NCBI GenBank assembly: GCA_021399435.1
Contig: JAJTUP010000003.1
Location: forward strand, 682,001-746,000
DNA: 64,000 nucleotides
Reading direction: 5' to 3'
Source: Diaporthe sp. PMI_573
Taxonomy: Eukaryota > Ascomycota > Sordariomycetes > Diaporthales > Diaporthaceae
In this document: positions 31,412 to 42,700 of the stretch, one piece after another
How the letters are laid out: every line of letters begins with the position of its first letter
How positions within the stretch are numbered: the first letter of the stretch is position 1
Translations under genes and position numbers: made by a program
Notes under the pieces: generated by a model
Database searches by the model: none
Told to the model about the DNA's origin: nothing
The model's input: the letters and a program-made list of their open reading frames with translations, nothing else

Positions 31412-32419
31412 TCTTCTTTGGGGCCCGAGCGGTGGGGTGGGAGACTAGCTGCAAAAGATTTGGCCGGATGGGTGGGCATTCATGATCACGGGCGTGGAAA
31501 ACAGGAGCCTGGGGTTGCAAAAGTCAGGCCACTTCTCAGGAAACAAGTGTGTCATGGCGGCGTAACATTGAAGCTGAATATAGTATTTTAGTACAACACT
31601 CAGGCATAGTAAATATTAGCACGGCGCTATAAGCGGGAGCTACTTGGATTTGACCAACCAAAGCAAGTACCTCGGCCGTACCTTTGTTTACTGCTGCCAT
31701 AGAAATCATAAGTACTTCGACTAATATGTAAATACAATTTGCCCTTCTGCATTGTTGAAACCAAAGTGAGAGCCTTCCCACTAGCATTTATGATTGTGGT
31801 GATGAATCCTGTGGTAGCTGATCTGGTTGTTGCTGGTATCTGGAGAGAAACTGGTTGAGTCCGTCCGGACAGCGAAGGGTTGTAAGGGCTGCACGCATAA
31901 CTCAAAGTCATCTGAAGTCATTAGCCGAACAAAGACATTGCCCTTCATAGCGCTGTGCTAACATTTGTTATCCCTGACCTGTACTTTCTCATAAAGACCG
32001 TGCCGCCACAGGGCATGGTCTGGAATGGGGGAGGCACGGGCGAAGATTTTAGATCAAGTGCCAGACCCCAGCCATCTCTCTTGTTACGCAGCATAGTCTG
32101 GCGCTCTTATTAAGAACAGAAGTACAGCGCCAGCACCCTTGCTTCAAAGTCTGATGATATCACATGTCAAAGCAGCTGCCAGTGCGTATCGCTATATCGT
32201 GCCAGGTGAAGACAACGGATTTTCATTCGGTCGAAGGAGGAATGTTGCTTTTCATTCGGGCTGCTCCCTGACAACTTGTGCCGTAGACTCGAAGCCGCTT
32301 CTTACCTGAAAACATTCACTGTTCCCCGCTGGGCCAATAAATCGGCATGTACGCTTGAACTTCAAAACGTAGAGTCTCCGCTGTCTATCAACAACTCATC
32401 TTGGAACCAGCCAGTGTCC
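31412..32419. other. Intergenic, ceramidase 3' flank / Vps62 upstream
   Basis: No supported gene. A 94-codon minus-strand ORF (31627-31911) has a real ATG and coding-like composition in its first 50 codons, but no family resemblance. Confidence 0.5.
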
Positions 32420-34047
32420 ATGAAACGCCCTAGTTCCTGCGTATCTGTTGCAGGCATGATCCGCCCGGGCTTTCTCACTTCAGGTCTCCGAACCCTGTTG
32501 GTCTTGCTACTCTTCAGCGTCCATATTTCGACTGTTCTGTCTGTTCCAACGGATGGCAGTGTGCCAGACTATGTGACTCTGCATGGTAAGAAGACACTAT
32601 CATTCCATTCTCATTCACCATAATTTTGTTTCCACAAATGTAGCACACGGGTCTCTCGCACAAGTGCTGATCCATCTCTACAACAGCGCCGCTCGTATGG
32701 CTGCATTCCGATGACCCCTTTCGGCCGGCAGATATACTGCAGCATGTACGCCATACTACACCAATGGTGCACATGGAGCCCGTGGCCGGACTTCCCGACC
32801 TCGACCTCGACAACCTCGCCTTGCTGAACCCAAAGCTCGATGATGGACCAGTCGCGCTGACCGCCAACGAGGACATCACAAGGCTCCCCGACTGGCTTTT
32901 TGGGCAGACACCGGACGAGTCGGGCAGGCTCCACAACGCTACTGCGTGTGTCGTGATCCTCGTCGAAAGGGGTCTAGTAGACTTGGATGCGTTCTACTTC
33001 TACTTCTACTCGTACGACCAGGGCGCCAATATTACGCAGGTGCTGCCGCCCATGAACGGCCTGATAGAAGATACAGAGCATGGGATGCACTTTGGCGATC
33101 ATGTTGGTGACTGGTCAGTCTCCATCTTCCATTCCATACGTCAATTTACAGCTTTCACCAACTGACTGATTGACTGACTGTCTTGACATAGGGAACACAA
33201 CATGGTCCGCTTCCACGATGGGAAACCTACTGGCATTTATTATAGCCAGCATTTCGAAGGTTCTGCTTACGCATGGGATGATGCGGCTCTTTCCGTTGAG
33301 GATGGGCGGGTATGTGTTTAAAGATCAGCTCATCAACTGATGTCATTGATCTAACATTGATCATAGCCTCTCGTTTACAGTGCATGGGGCTCTCATGCAA
33401 ACTGGGCGTCACCTGGGTGAGTATGCCAGAAGACACACTTCCGTGTCGTGTTACCCAGCTAATCGCCATTCACCAGAGACCACATCCATGACGCAGTCTT
33501 ATTGGACTATTGCGACGCAGGCCAGCTGTGGGACCCTATATCGTCGGCATATTTCTACAATTTCGATCCCGATACTGCTGAATTGACACGTATATTCCTA
33601 CCTGAAAGTACGACCGAACCATCCAGCAATTTGACATCTTTTCTCTATTTCGCCGGAATATGGGGCGACTTTGAATATCCATCTGATCATCCCTACCAAA
33701 AGACAGTCCCGTACTTTGGTCTGAGACGCTATGTCTCTGGCCCCACAGGCCCAACGACAAAGCAGCTTGTGAGGAAGGGCCTGGTTCCCGATCACAAGGC
33801 CAGCAAGTCGTTGTTACAGTTGGGCGTCCGGGTCTTCATGGCGCTGTATCCATGCTGTTTTCGGGGCTGGAGAGCTTGGTTGTCAGTGATCATGTTCATC
33901 GGGATTTTAGTGTGCATCATCATTGGTATCAAACGTGTTGTGAAGCGGCTGAGATCACGAAGGGAGGGTTACAGGAAGATTGACACGGAGGCAGATATCA
34001 TGCTCGAAAACTTGAGATATAGAGACGATCCACAGCAAATCGACTGA
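32420..34047 (+). CDS. Vps62/Tda6-family membrane protein
   Basis: Member of the fungal Vps62 family (yeast VPS62 and TDA6), implicated in vacuolar protein sorting; biochemical role unknown. Five exons: 32420 (or 32456)-32585, 32687-33113, 33192-33309, 33367-33416, 33477-34047. The introns are 101, 78, 57 and 60 bp. The product is 443 aa from 32420 or 431 aa from the ATG at 32456. Family motifs across junctions: HAPLVWLHSDDPFRPADIL, HVGDWEHNMVRF, PLVYSAWGSHANWASPGDH and QLWDP. The N-terminus has a hydrophobic signal or anchor (LRTLLVLLLFSVHISTVLS), and a C-terminal helix (LSVIMFIGILVCIIIGI) is followed by a basic cytosolic tail. All exons keep frame, so this gene is intact within an otherwise decaying region. 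Confidence 0.9.
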
Positions 34048-34818
34048 GGGACCCCGGAGGTCACTGAGTAGGGGGTGAAGTAGGGAGAGTAGCGGATGAG
34101 GCCGCCGGGTGGGGGGTTGGTTTTAGGAGCTGTAAAGATACCCAGAGCTCTCTTGATAAGTTGCGATCGTTCATTGTATAAAATTAAGCTCATCGTAATG
34201 TACAAATAAATAGATCAAGTTGAGAACTCACTCCACGGCTTAGCCAATGGCTTTCAAGAATTCCAATCGGGCGTCAACTACACTGCTTCAAGGACCGCAT
34301 GCCCTCTTACAAGGCGTCCTCGGGCAGCCACTAGAATACTAAGAGAGCCCCCTGAATTATGTCTACGGTACAAATCACGAACATAACGCCAAGGGTTTTC
34401 TCGCTCAGGCACCAGCTCTCTTCAAGTTTACACACGCCTTATACACAAATCCAGGGGGTCTATCATTTGACATCTTTGAAATAAGCCTCGTGAGATTTTG
34501 AGAGGTATTTATTTCCGGAATGTGAGGTCATAATTCAGCCCGAGGTAAACAATTTGACATGAGCTAACAGTGAGCCTTTGTGGACTAATACAGCTGGCTG
34601 CTCCTCTGCTCTCAAATGGAAAGTCTGAGCCTGGTTAGTATCCCACCTTATGCTTCCTGAGATCATGGAAATACACACATGTGCTATATTCCATATGGCA
34701 CTCTTTGCTCACCCCGAAGATTTTTGAATTTCAAAAATGGTCTAGACCAGCTACTAAGGATAGTGCATTGTATTCAAATGTCTCTCGAATCCGTCGTGTC
34801 ATTGAATTGCAGTGATAC
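34048..34818. other. A+T-rich intergenic stretch
   Basis: Contains the Vps62 3' flank. No ORF or repeat of note. Confidence 0.55.
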
Positions 34819-35318
34819 TTGATAGGCCTTTTTTTTTTTTGGCTTCTGGCAGCTCCTGAAGCTGCATCACCAGTACTACTATATCATCTACCCCAAGCTC
34901 ATGTCAAAATTAGCCCCTTTTTCAACCCAGTGTCGGTGAGGCGCGCCAGTGGCCCGCCCTCCTGCGATTTCATTTCGAGAAAGAACAACTCCGGGTTTTG
35001 TCCAATTTCATTGACTGAGAAGCTCAAGCACCTGGGCACCCTCCACTCCAGCAGCGACCTCGTCAACGGCACTACCTAGCCAGCCCTCGGCGGCAAGAAC
35101 ATGACTGTTACGGTGGCAGGCAATAATTGGTGCATCGCACCTATATGGATCCTCTCTAAGGACATACTCATCACTTCTGGTATGGCCGATATATTCGGCA
35201 ACTTAACAATGCCTCCGGTACTTCCGTCAGTCCTGTGGTGTCGCTCAAAGGAAAGCTTTCAGCGGCGGACGGAAATGTCTTCGTGGTTCCGGTAAACATA
35301 CGGATAGACACTGAATAG
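34819..35318 (+). pseudogene. Multi-frame coding relic, unknown protein
   Basis: Protein-like sequence with breaks. After a long T tract and TTCTGGCAG (acceptor-like) an ORF runs to an in-frame TAG at 35077-35079. The same frame then continues as ALGGKNMTVTVAGNNWC and ILSKDILITSGMADIFGN. At about 35205 it shifts frame into NASGTSVSPVVSLKGKL and GNVFVVPVNIRIDTE, with a stop at 35316-35318. N-x-S/T sites, Ser/Gly richness and Cys suggest a secreted or wall protein, but I recognise no family. Two lesions in 500 bp argue for a dead copy. Confidence 0.35.
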
Positions 35319-38300
35319 TTTCAAAGGGATCTCATACCTGCTCTTTTGTTCTATATACATTTTGCCGTGGTTTGATGTACTTTATCACCATTTTTGTCAT
35401 GGATACGAATTGACGCCTGCATCACCACAATCTCAAACCACCTCCATTTCAAAAGATAACTCACCCGATCAATTGTCTCAATTGTCCTGAGCCATAGACT
35501 GTAAACAAATACTCCGATGAAAGTATGCGGAGACTTGTCGAAAACGTTCCGGATTCGAACCTGCCTCCAAGGAGACCTTTCTCCAACTGCCATCCCAAGG
35601 TCAGTCTTCACCGAAAACACCATCTCGATGTCGTTTGTTCCAGTCGTAGTTAATTAAGTCGGGAGCTCATATGCAATGGGTTTCGAGATGGTCCGGTTCC
35701 GCTACATCACACCACTCACTCGTTGATTTAGGGGACACACAGACAGCACGGTGCGGTGTCGGGCATGGGAAACTCCTTCGCGCACTGGCGAATTCAAATT
35801 CCTTCAGGGTCTGATGTCACCGAAGCCAATTCAATATGACACTCGGTCTTGGATGTAAGATGAAAAGGTCATAAAACCTTACCGAGACTCATAACCCATG
35901 TTGATTCATTATCCTGGACGAAATGATCAGCAGGTGCCGGAGGATCATGTTCGTGAACCTAAAACTCTGGCTGTCAGTAGGAGCGTGATATTTATTTTAT
36001 CCAGACAGTGAAGAACCATGAATGTGACACTAATAAAATAGACTCAAAGCTGCTCTCGCAAAAAACGTGCGTTAATCTCCCCGGAGCTCTCGCCCCTAAC
36101 CTTGTCCCCGAACCGTATTGAACCACTTAAGCTTAATTTTTTGAGACTGTCATTTGTGATATACTCACATGGCGAAGAAGAACACCAGTACATGTCACAG
36201 TCTAAGAACAGACCTCGGAAAAATCCCATCACACCCGCCGCATATCCAGTCACCCTCCCGTCCACGAAAACAAGGCAAAGACGCCGTGTCGCCCGATATC
36301 CGCAAATAGGAAACAGCTGCTGTTCCCCGGGCTACAGCTGCTATGGTCAAACAGACAGACAGGATGGAGGGAGAGGGGTTTTGGGGGCCAACAGGGAGCA
36401 AACCAATACGCGCGGGTACCAGATCCGATCGAGATCCCCAAACTCCGCTCCAACCGGAAACAAGCTGCAAAGCAGCCCTGGGTGATGATTGGAGCCCGCG
36501 CGGGCATGTCCCGAGCTTCTTCTCTTCTCGAACGCGGAACCCCAAGGCTCGCGCCGGCAAGGTTTGGAGAACAAGATTAGAGGTTCTCAGGGCTTCCATT
36601 TCTTTCGAGAACATATCCCAGCGGGCAGTGCCTGGTTGTACGTACAGGCATATAGGCTGGATGTTCCAGGGTCGTGCCTTGTCCGGGGCGGTCCGCGAAG
36701 ATCGAGGCCCTGCTACATGGCATCGTGAACAGCGGGGCCGAGGGCCGTCTTCCAAGGTTTGCTCCAGTATCAGGCCATCAGGAAACACGAAAAGTGTACC
36801 ACGGATCCCCTATCGGAACTACCACCGGTCATCGTCAGGTCTGAAGCCGTCATGTCGGCGTCTCCGCTGTTGTGACTTACATTCCTCCCAAACATGTGGA
36901 AAAGGCCGGTTCGTGAGAAACAGCAGGGAGTCAAAAGACCCTCGCTGGCCCCGAACGCGTCTTCTAACCGCCGCGCCGGGCGGGTTTGGTGGGACAGCGC
37001 TGTAGCACGATAGCCTCAGGATCCTTCGACTCCTGGCGTGGGGCAGAGGAGGAGGGGCAAGGGCAGAGTGTCCACACGTTCGTCAACCCCTCCCTCCCTC
37101 CATCCTCTCTCTGCCCTATACACAAAGAGGGGGAAAAAAACACAACCGCCCAAAATCCACAAAACACGCCACGTCCCGAAACCCAACCCAGCCGCCTCTT
37201 CGAACCCACTCTCGGTGTGTGAGGGCGGGGACCGATGACCTCACCACCCCCCTTCACACAACTTTCCCGCCCCAGGAGACAATCGGGTGTTCCTCGGGGC
37301 GGCAGGGCGGTAAGTCAGCCTCACGAGATGCGCATGTGTGCTATTGATAGCCCTGTAACTTTGGGGCCTCAAGTGGGACTACCTTATGGCGACCACACCC
37401 CTCGGCACTTGCCAGTGCATGGCGTACCAGAGAGACAAGTCGAGTCTGGGGAAAGCTGTCACCATGCATGCATGCATGCAGGAGCAGCAGCGGTCAGGGA
37501 TACTGTACAGTACATAGTAGTGGAGGGGGGGGGAAAGAAGGCTAGCAGAAGGCCAGCGGAAGAAGGCCAAGGGGAAGGAAGAATAGAAAATTTGCCGAGC
37601 GTGCCCTGTAGCACCTGCAAGCGAGTGGGGCCATGTTGGCTTGTGGAATCCCCCATTTCGAGCACTTCGTTCGACCACGGCTGCCGTTGAGGGCGCCCTG
37701 GTCCCACAGGTCGTCGTGGGCGCGTACGGAGTAAGGCGTGACAGGGTGAGCCACCCACTCAATGCCGTTGCCCTTCACTCATCTCATGCCACGGACAAGT
37801 CCTACGAGGTTCTGAATCACAGGACACGGGGTCGTCGTGCAATGTACATGGGGTTTTCGAAACATGACGACGCAGTACGGCGAGCGAGTATCCTCACCCT
37901 CACCGCAGGAACGACACTCCCTGGCTGCCTTACTTTGTGCGCAGTCGTCGGTGGCTATTTGTGGTGTGTCCGACTCATGGCCCGGAGATGTTCAGACGAA
38001 CGATGACGGCATTGAGGCACTCACTCAGGGTAGGAGGGGAAGAAAAACAGTCGAATGGGGCCATCTTCCTCCAGGAAATGGCTACCTGCACGTCAGATGG
38101 CGGTGGGCACACATGTAATCCACCGGCGACACGTCTGTTCATCAACAGACATCATCACGTGTATGCCACCATGTACGCAGGTAGTCAGGACCCCTCACCT
38201 CCCCAGCCCTACAGATAACGAGATATCACCTCCATGCGTGTCATCATGCCCATCATCATAAGATAGCCCACCAAGTCACAACAAGCCTTCCGAGGCCGTC

Positions 38301-39241
38301 TGTGCTCAAGGAGGGTTATGTGGAACAACCGAAAAAGACATTCTGGCCAATCTGGCGTCGCAGTACCGGCACGTCGGATTGCCGGTGCAAGAACACAACG
38401 CAACGCAACATGAACACAAACAAAAACACACTCGGGCGCGACCGGAACCGCGCGGCGAGTCATGTCCACATGCATCTCTATCGGGGAGTCGGGTGGTAAC
38501 CGACGGGAATGCCACCAATAGACACACTCACTCCGAGGCAACTGGCAAAGACTTAGCGGGCGAATGCTACATCGCCGACAAGCCACGAGGGTGAGCAGAG
38601 CACCACACGAAGTGGAAGGTCGGGCTGGTGGCTTATTTGCCTGCTGGTGGTTGCGCGACTCGGCGCCGGGAGAAGGCGGATGGAAAGACCTGTGGTATCT
38701 GTGGTGGGCTCATAGGTGGCCGACTGTGACTCGCGCGATGGTTTGAGTATTACAGCCTTTGGACGGGATAGCATTCTCCGCTGTCAGGTATAGCCTAGAT
38801 TAGACAGTTAGGAAAGCGTGCACATTTTGGTTGTGCTTGACCCGTGACAGAACTGACACGCAACAAAGAAGCGGTCCATACATACCAAGGTACCTAGCTG
38901 GACCTGCTCAATGGTCAGTATAGCGCAATGAACGGCAAAATGTTTCAAACCCTCGCAGTAGCCCTGACATTATACCAGAAACAAAACCCCCCAGGATTTG
39001 CTCCCAGGAGAAAAAAAAAAATAGTATCTCAGGTTCAGCTGTTGACCAGAAATAAGTATGTTTCCCCAGAGTTGGACTTCAGCTGTGTCGGTTAAATCAA
39101 AACATTCGTCAATTCTCCCCGGGATCCCTGCTGCAAGATCTATAAGATCTCCGTCCAGCGAATGAAAATCCTTGACAGGTCCTGGAAAAGGAAACTCAAT
39201 CCCTTGAGATGGGACAGGGGGAGGGGGCGGGGGTCCTTCTT
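35319..39241. other. Gene-poor region, left part
   Basis: No supported gene. Overlapping ORFs at 36195-37005 on both strands are GC-skewed shadows of each other without domains. A minus-strand ORF at 38970-39272 contains a protein-like stretch (DGDLIDLAAGIPGRIDECFD) and may belong with the possible decayed gene just to its right. A GCAT repeat lies at 37463-37481. Confidence 0.5.
37463..37481. repeat. (CATG)n short repeat
   Basis: Perfect tetranucleotide run of about 4-5 units in gene-free sequence. Confidence 0.8.
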
Positions 39242-39743
39242 TCATGGGACTTGTCCAAAAAAGTCCAGCCACTGCTTCTTGGCACTGTCTGGCAAGTTTC
39301 CCTGGTGCATCGCAACCATATTCGCCCTAATGGCTTCTGAAATAAAGCAGCCGGCGATCCTGCTGATGAGCACGCATTCAACCCAGGAAGCAGACCCACA
39401 ATCATGCGACGACCGCAATATGTGGTTTGTATGGGTATCTTCAGCCGCCTGCATGGCGTAAACGAGTAGAGACCTGAAATGTAGATAGGGTTAATTTTCG
39501 GTGTGTGAGGAGAGCCAACGCCCACGACTATGCAGTCGACATTACTCACCATGCCTGGTGTAACTTCCACCCTCGACGATAGCTTCCGAAACCTGCAGTG
39601 ATTTGCGCGTGATCATGCGGGCGGAACGCATCACCGCACGGTACCGTCACCCGCCTCCGCAGTCGGTTTCTCCAGAGACGTCCATGTCCCCTCACCTTCT
39701 CCCAAGTCTTGGCTTCAAGTCGGCGGCGCGCGGCAGTTAGCAC
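39242..39743 (-). pseudogene. Possible decayed or very short two-exon gene
   Basis: On the minus strand an ORF from 39743 ends exactly at a good donor (GTGAGT, about 39552). An acceptor TTTCAG near 39475 is followed by a second ORF to a stop at 39242. Joined in phase 2, the protein reads through HQAW into SLLVYAMQAAED and HQGNLPDSAKKQWLDFFGQV. In exon 1 another frame (LQVSEAIVEGGSYTRHG) looks equally protein-like, and downstream DGDLIDLAAGIPG is in a third frame. This points to a gene broken by frameshifts rather than an intact one. No family recognised. Confidence 0.25.
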
Positions 39744-42700
39744 TTGCGGGCCGACTCCGCGCGAATGTCTGTGCCTGTTCGCTGGGAGGCTGTCCTGGCG
39801 TGCAGTGATAGGCGCCTGCAGGAGAAGCGACGCTCGCCGACCGAAAGAACAGAACCACAGGGCAATCCGTGCACCAGAGATATCCGGTCGATCTACGACG
39901 GAAGAGCGACACCGTCAAACTCTGAATTGCTCACCGCGAATCCTGACCCTCTCTTCTCCTCGTCCCCAGCCAAGAAAATTTCATATCCAGGTGCCGAAGG
40001 CGAGGTAAACGAAGCCAGTACTTTTGCAACGTCGAATGATCCTGCTGCAGAGCCTATGCGTAAGTAAGGCAAGCGTCAGCTGGTCCGACCTGTCTCATGG
40101 CGGTGAGGATGCCAAATTGGCGTATCAAGAGGCCGAGTAGCCATCCTGTGTGCCACTATATGCGTGGTGCACACACTTTCTTGCCCATCGTAACATCTCA
40201 CTGCAACGCACAGCCGGGCAGTCTGATGTATGAGCCATGCAAGCAGACGACTTTTGTCCCCGACAAGTGTGGGGGGCTGCTTGCTGGGCGCTCGAATGAC
40301 CGGACGAAACACATGGTGATTCCGAGCAGCCCCTCCAAGAGTCAAAAGGGTTCTCAGGATCAGGGACAGGGATCCATGCACTTCGCCGTCTTGGTTCGTC
40401 TTCCCCGGAACGGTTAGAGCGCCAAGGCGCCGGGCGGTTCATTTTCTGGTACTGCCGCCGAGAGCGCCGCCTAACGGCTCTGCAACCATGTAACACAGTG
40501 ATGACGATCCGGGGTCCAATATCAAAATTCGTGCACGGCCCGTTGGGGTATTAGACCAACGGTCATACACTGCCAACAGAGCTTCGAGGCTGTCAATCTG
40601 CTCTGCTCGTTCGAAAGACACGTCGAAAGGTCGTGTTGTTCTAGAAGAGCCCATGTAACCCTCATCGCGGCGAAGCAGTGCCTGTCTCGGAACAACTGGC
40701 GACTGATAAGATTCGTCCTAGGAGACGTGGTTCGCAGCTCACGCTAGCATGCGTCCAACGGCACTTGGGCTTAGTGAAGCGCAGGTGTGGTGGTTTCCGG
40801 AGGCCGGAGGCTCCCAGCGCGGCGCCTAGGATCGCCGAGCTGCATGCAAACACTTAAGCTGGTAGTGCGCGTGTGCGTCCTAAAGCCTGTGTCATTGGCT
40901 CTGGTAAGGTGAGGTGATAGACCTGCATGGCCTCAATGCGGAGTGTCCTTTTTCGTGTCGCAGACACCGTCTCGTCGTTGCGTCGGATCTTGCGTGATAC
41001 CCAGCAGAATCGGAGGCGTAACACATGGTCGGCTGACAAGATGTCCTTGCAGCATATGTTAATCGAAAAAGTCTAGCAAGTCCATTTGGCTTTCGAACCC
41101 AACCTCAGTTTGACAAGGGTTGCACCGGCCTTGCGATGACAGGTCAATGGCAGGGAGATCATGCGGATAGTTGAGTGCCACCCCTTACACCATCTTTCAT
41201 GTTGATGGAGTGAACACCCACCACACAACGCTACGCTGATTAGTTCTTGTGTTAGTGTTGTAGTACTACACCTGGCATGCGCCGCCCATCGCTTCCTAGT
41301 AGACGATGACACCATTGACAGGGTCCATCTTCGCAGAGACCAACCCGACCCTGCGGCAGTGTCTAGCAGATAGGTAGATTGCAAAAGGCATGACTTTGTT
41401 CGTGTCTGTTGCGCCAGGTTGTCTGCGGTTGTTGTTGTACCTTAATGCGGATTGTAAGTCCAGCATAACCATCTTCGATGGTGAGCAAACCGACATCGTG
41501 ATCTTCATGCGCCACACCTTGCGGACGGAAGGTTCGGATAACTGGCCGGCATCTTTGATTCCTGCCCCCCTACGAGGGATTTGACGCTAGTGAGGGCCGA
41601 TTGTACCCAGGCAAGTCGGGCGATTGCAGCTGGATGACTATGAAGCAGCTGAGGCTGAATGTGTGGAAGGCCACCCCGATTAAGGGACAGAAACTGCCAG
41701 GAGGCTACGGGCTATCCAGGGACTAGTGATCGCCAGCCCTAGGAAGTTGATCTTGTGTGCATGACTTGTGCCTTATTTGCACTGAAGGAGACCTTGCGAT
41801 GACGACGCTGTCGTACACTTCGCACAAGCCACCAATACGATACTATTTGGTACTTGTCTTCGTAGGTGGGATGGCCTTTGTTTTTTTGGGGGGGGGGGAT
41901 GGCGTTGTCGAGCCTGTAGTGCGAGCCTTCTGGCAATGGGGCCCACGTGCCCCGGGCTAGTCGTCTTCAAACACGGCTGAGCAGTTCCACACCATGACTT
42001 CTCAAAGGCGGAGAAGATATGGTTAGATTTTGTTGATCAATCACTTAGATTAGCAAAGTGCCGGTATCGATAAATGAAGGGTGCGTGGGCATCATGACAA
42101 GTGCGGAAGCTGAGACAGATGCGATTGCAATAGCTGTTGTTACTCTATTTCCCTGTTTGAGCCGGTGTCGAGTCATGTATCTGGGATAGGAGTCGATCCC
42201 GCTGGGGCGTGTCCGAACAGAGATAGGCACCGGATCGTCAGATTGTCCAATGCACAAAAGCAACAGGCGGGGTAAACGATGGGGATGTTCAATACAGTTT
42301 TTGGGCCAGTTGTCCGTGTGGAACGATGACAACATACCTCACAGCAGGCCCTTGAATATTTGCAGTGAAGGAGTTTCGGGCGCTCCTTAGTGGCCATTGA
42401 CCCGGACGAAGACGTCAAAAAGTAGGAACGACAAATGTCATCGGGGCAGGCCATGGGTTCCCTGGTCGCTCCGTGGCATACCACTCGCGGTGGGGTGGTT
42501 GCATGAGAGATCCAGGAATGGCATTCCCTGGCGCATCGTGGGCCTTTTGCACCACGCGCAAGGTGCCATGCAATCTGGGTGCCGGCCATCCCAACCACGA
42601 CCACCTGGTGGGTTTGGCGTTGTGGAGGCGATGACATCTTTGCGGAGCCAAGGACATGTGCGTCGAGACTGGGAGGCAGCAATGATTGGGTTTCTGAGTA

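Noticed and set aside
31627..31911. 94-codon minus-strand ORF with real ATG
   Set aside because: Only the first half looks coding-like; no splice partner or recognisable family.
35541..35580. GGTTCGAATCC on the minus strand, resembling a tRNA T loop
   Set aside because: The flanking bases do not form a T stem, and no acceptor or anticodon arm is present.
36195..37005. Overlapping ORFs of about 200 codons on both strands
   Set aside because: They mirror each other, are Arg/Ser/Pro-rich from base composition, and show no motif.
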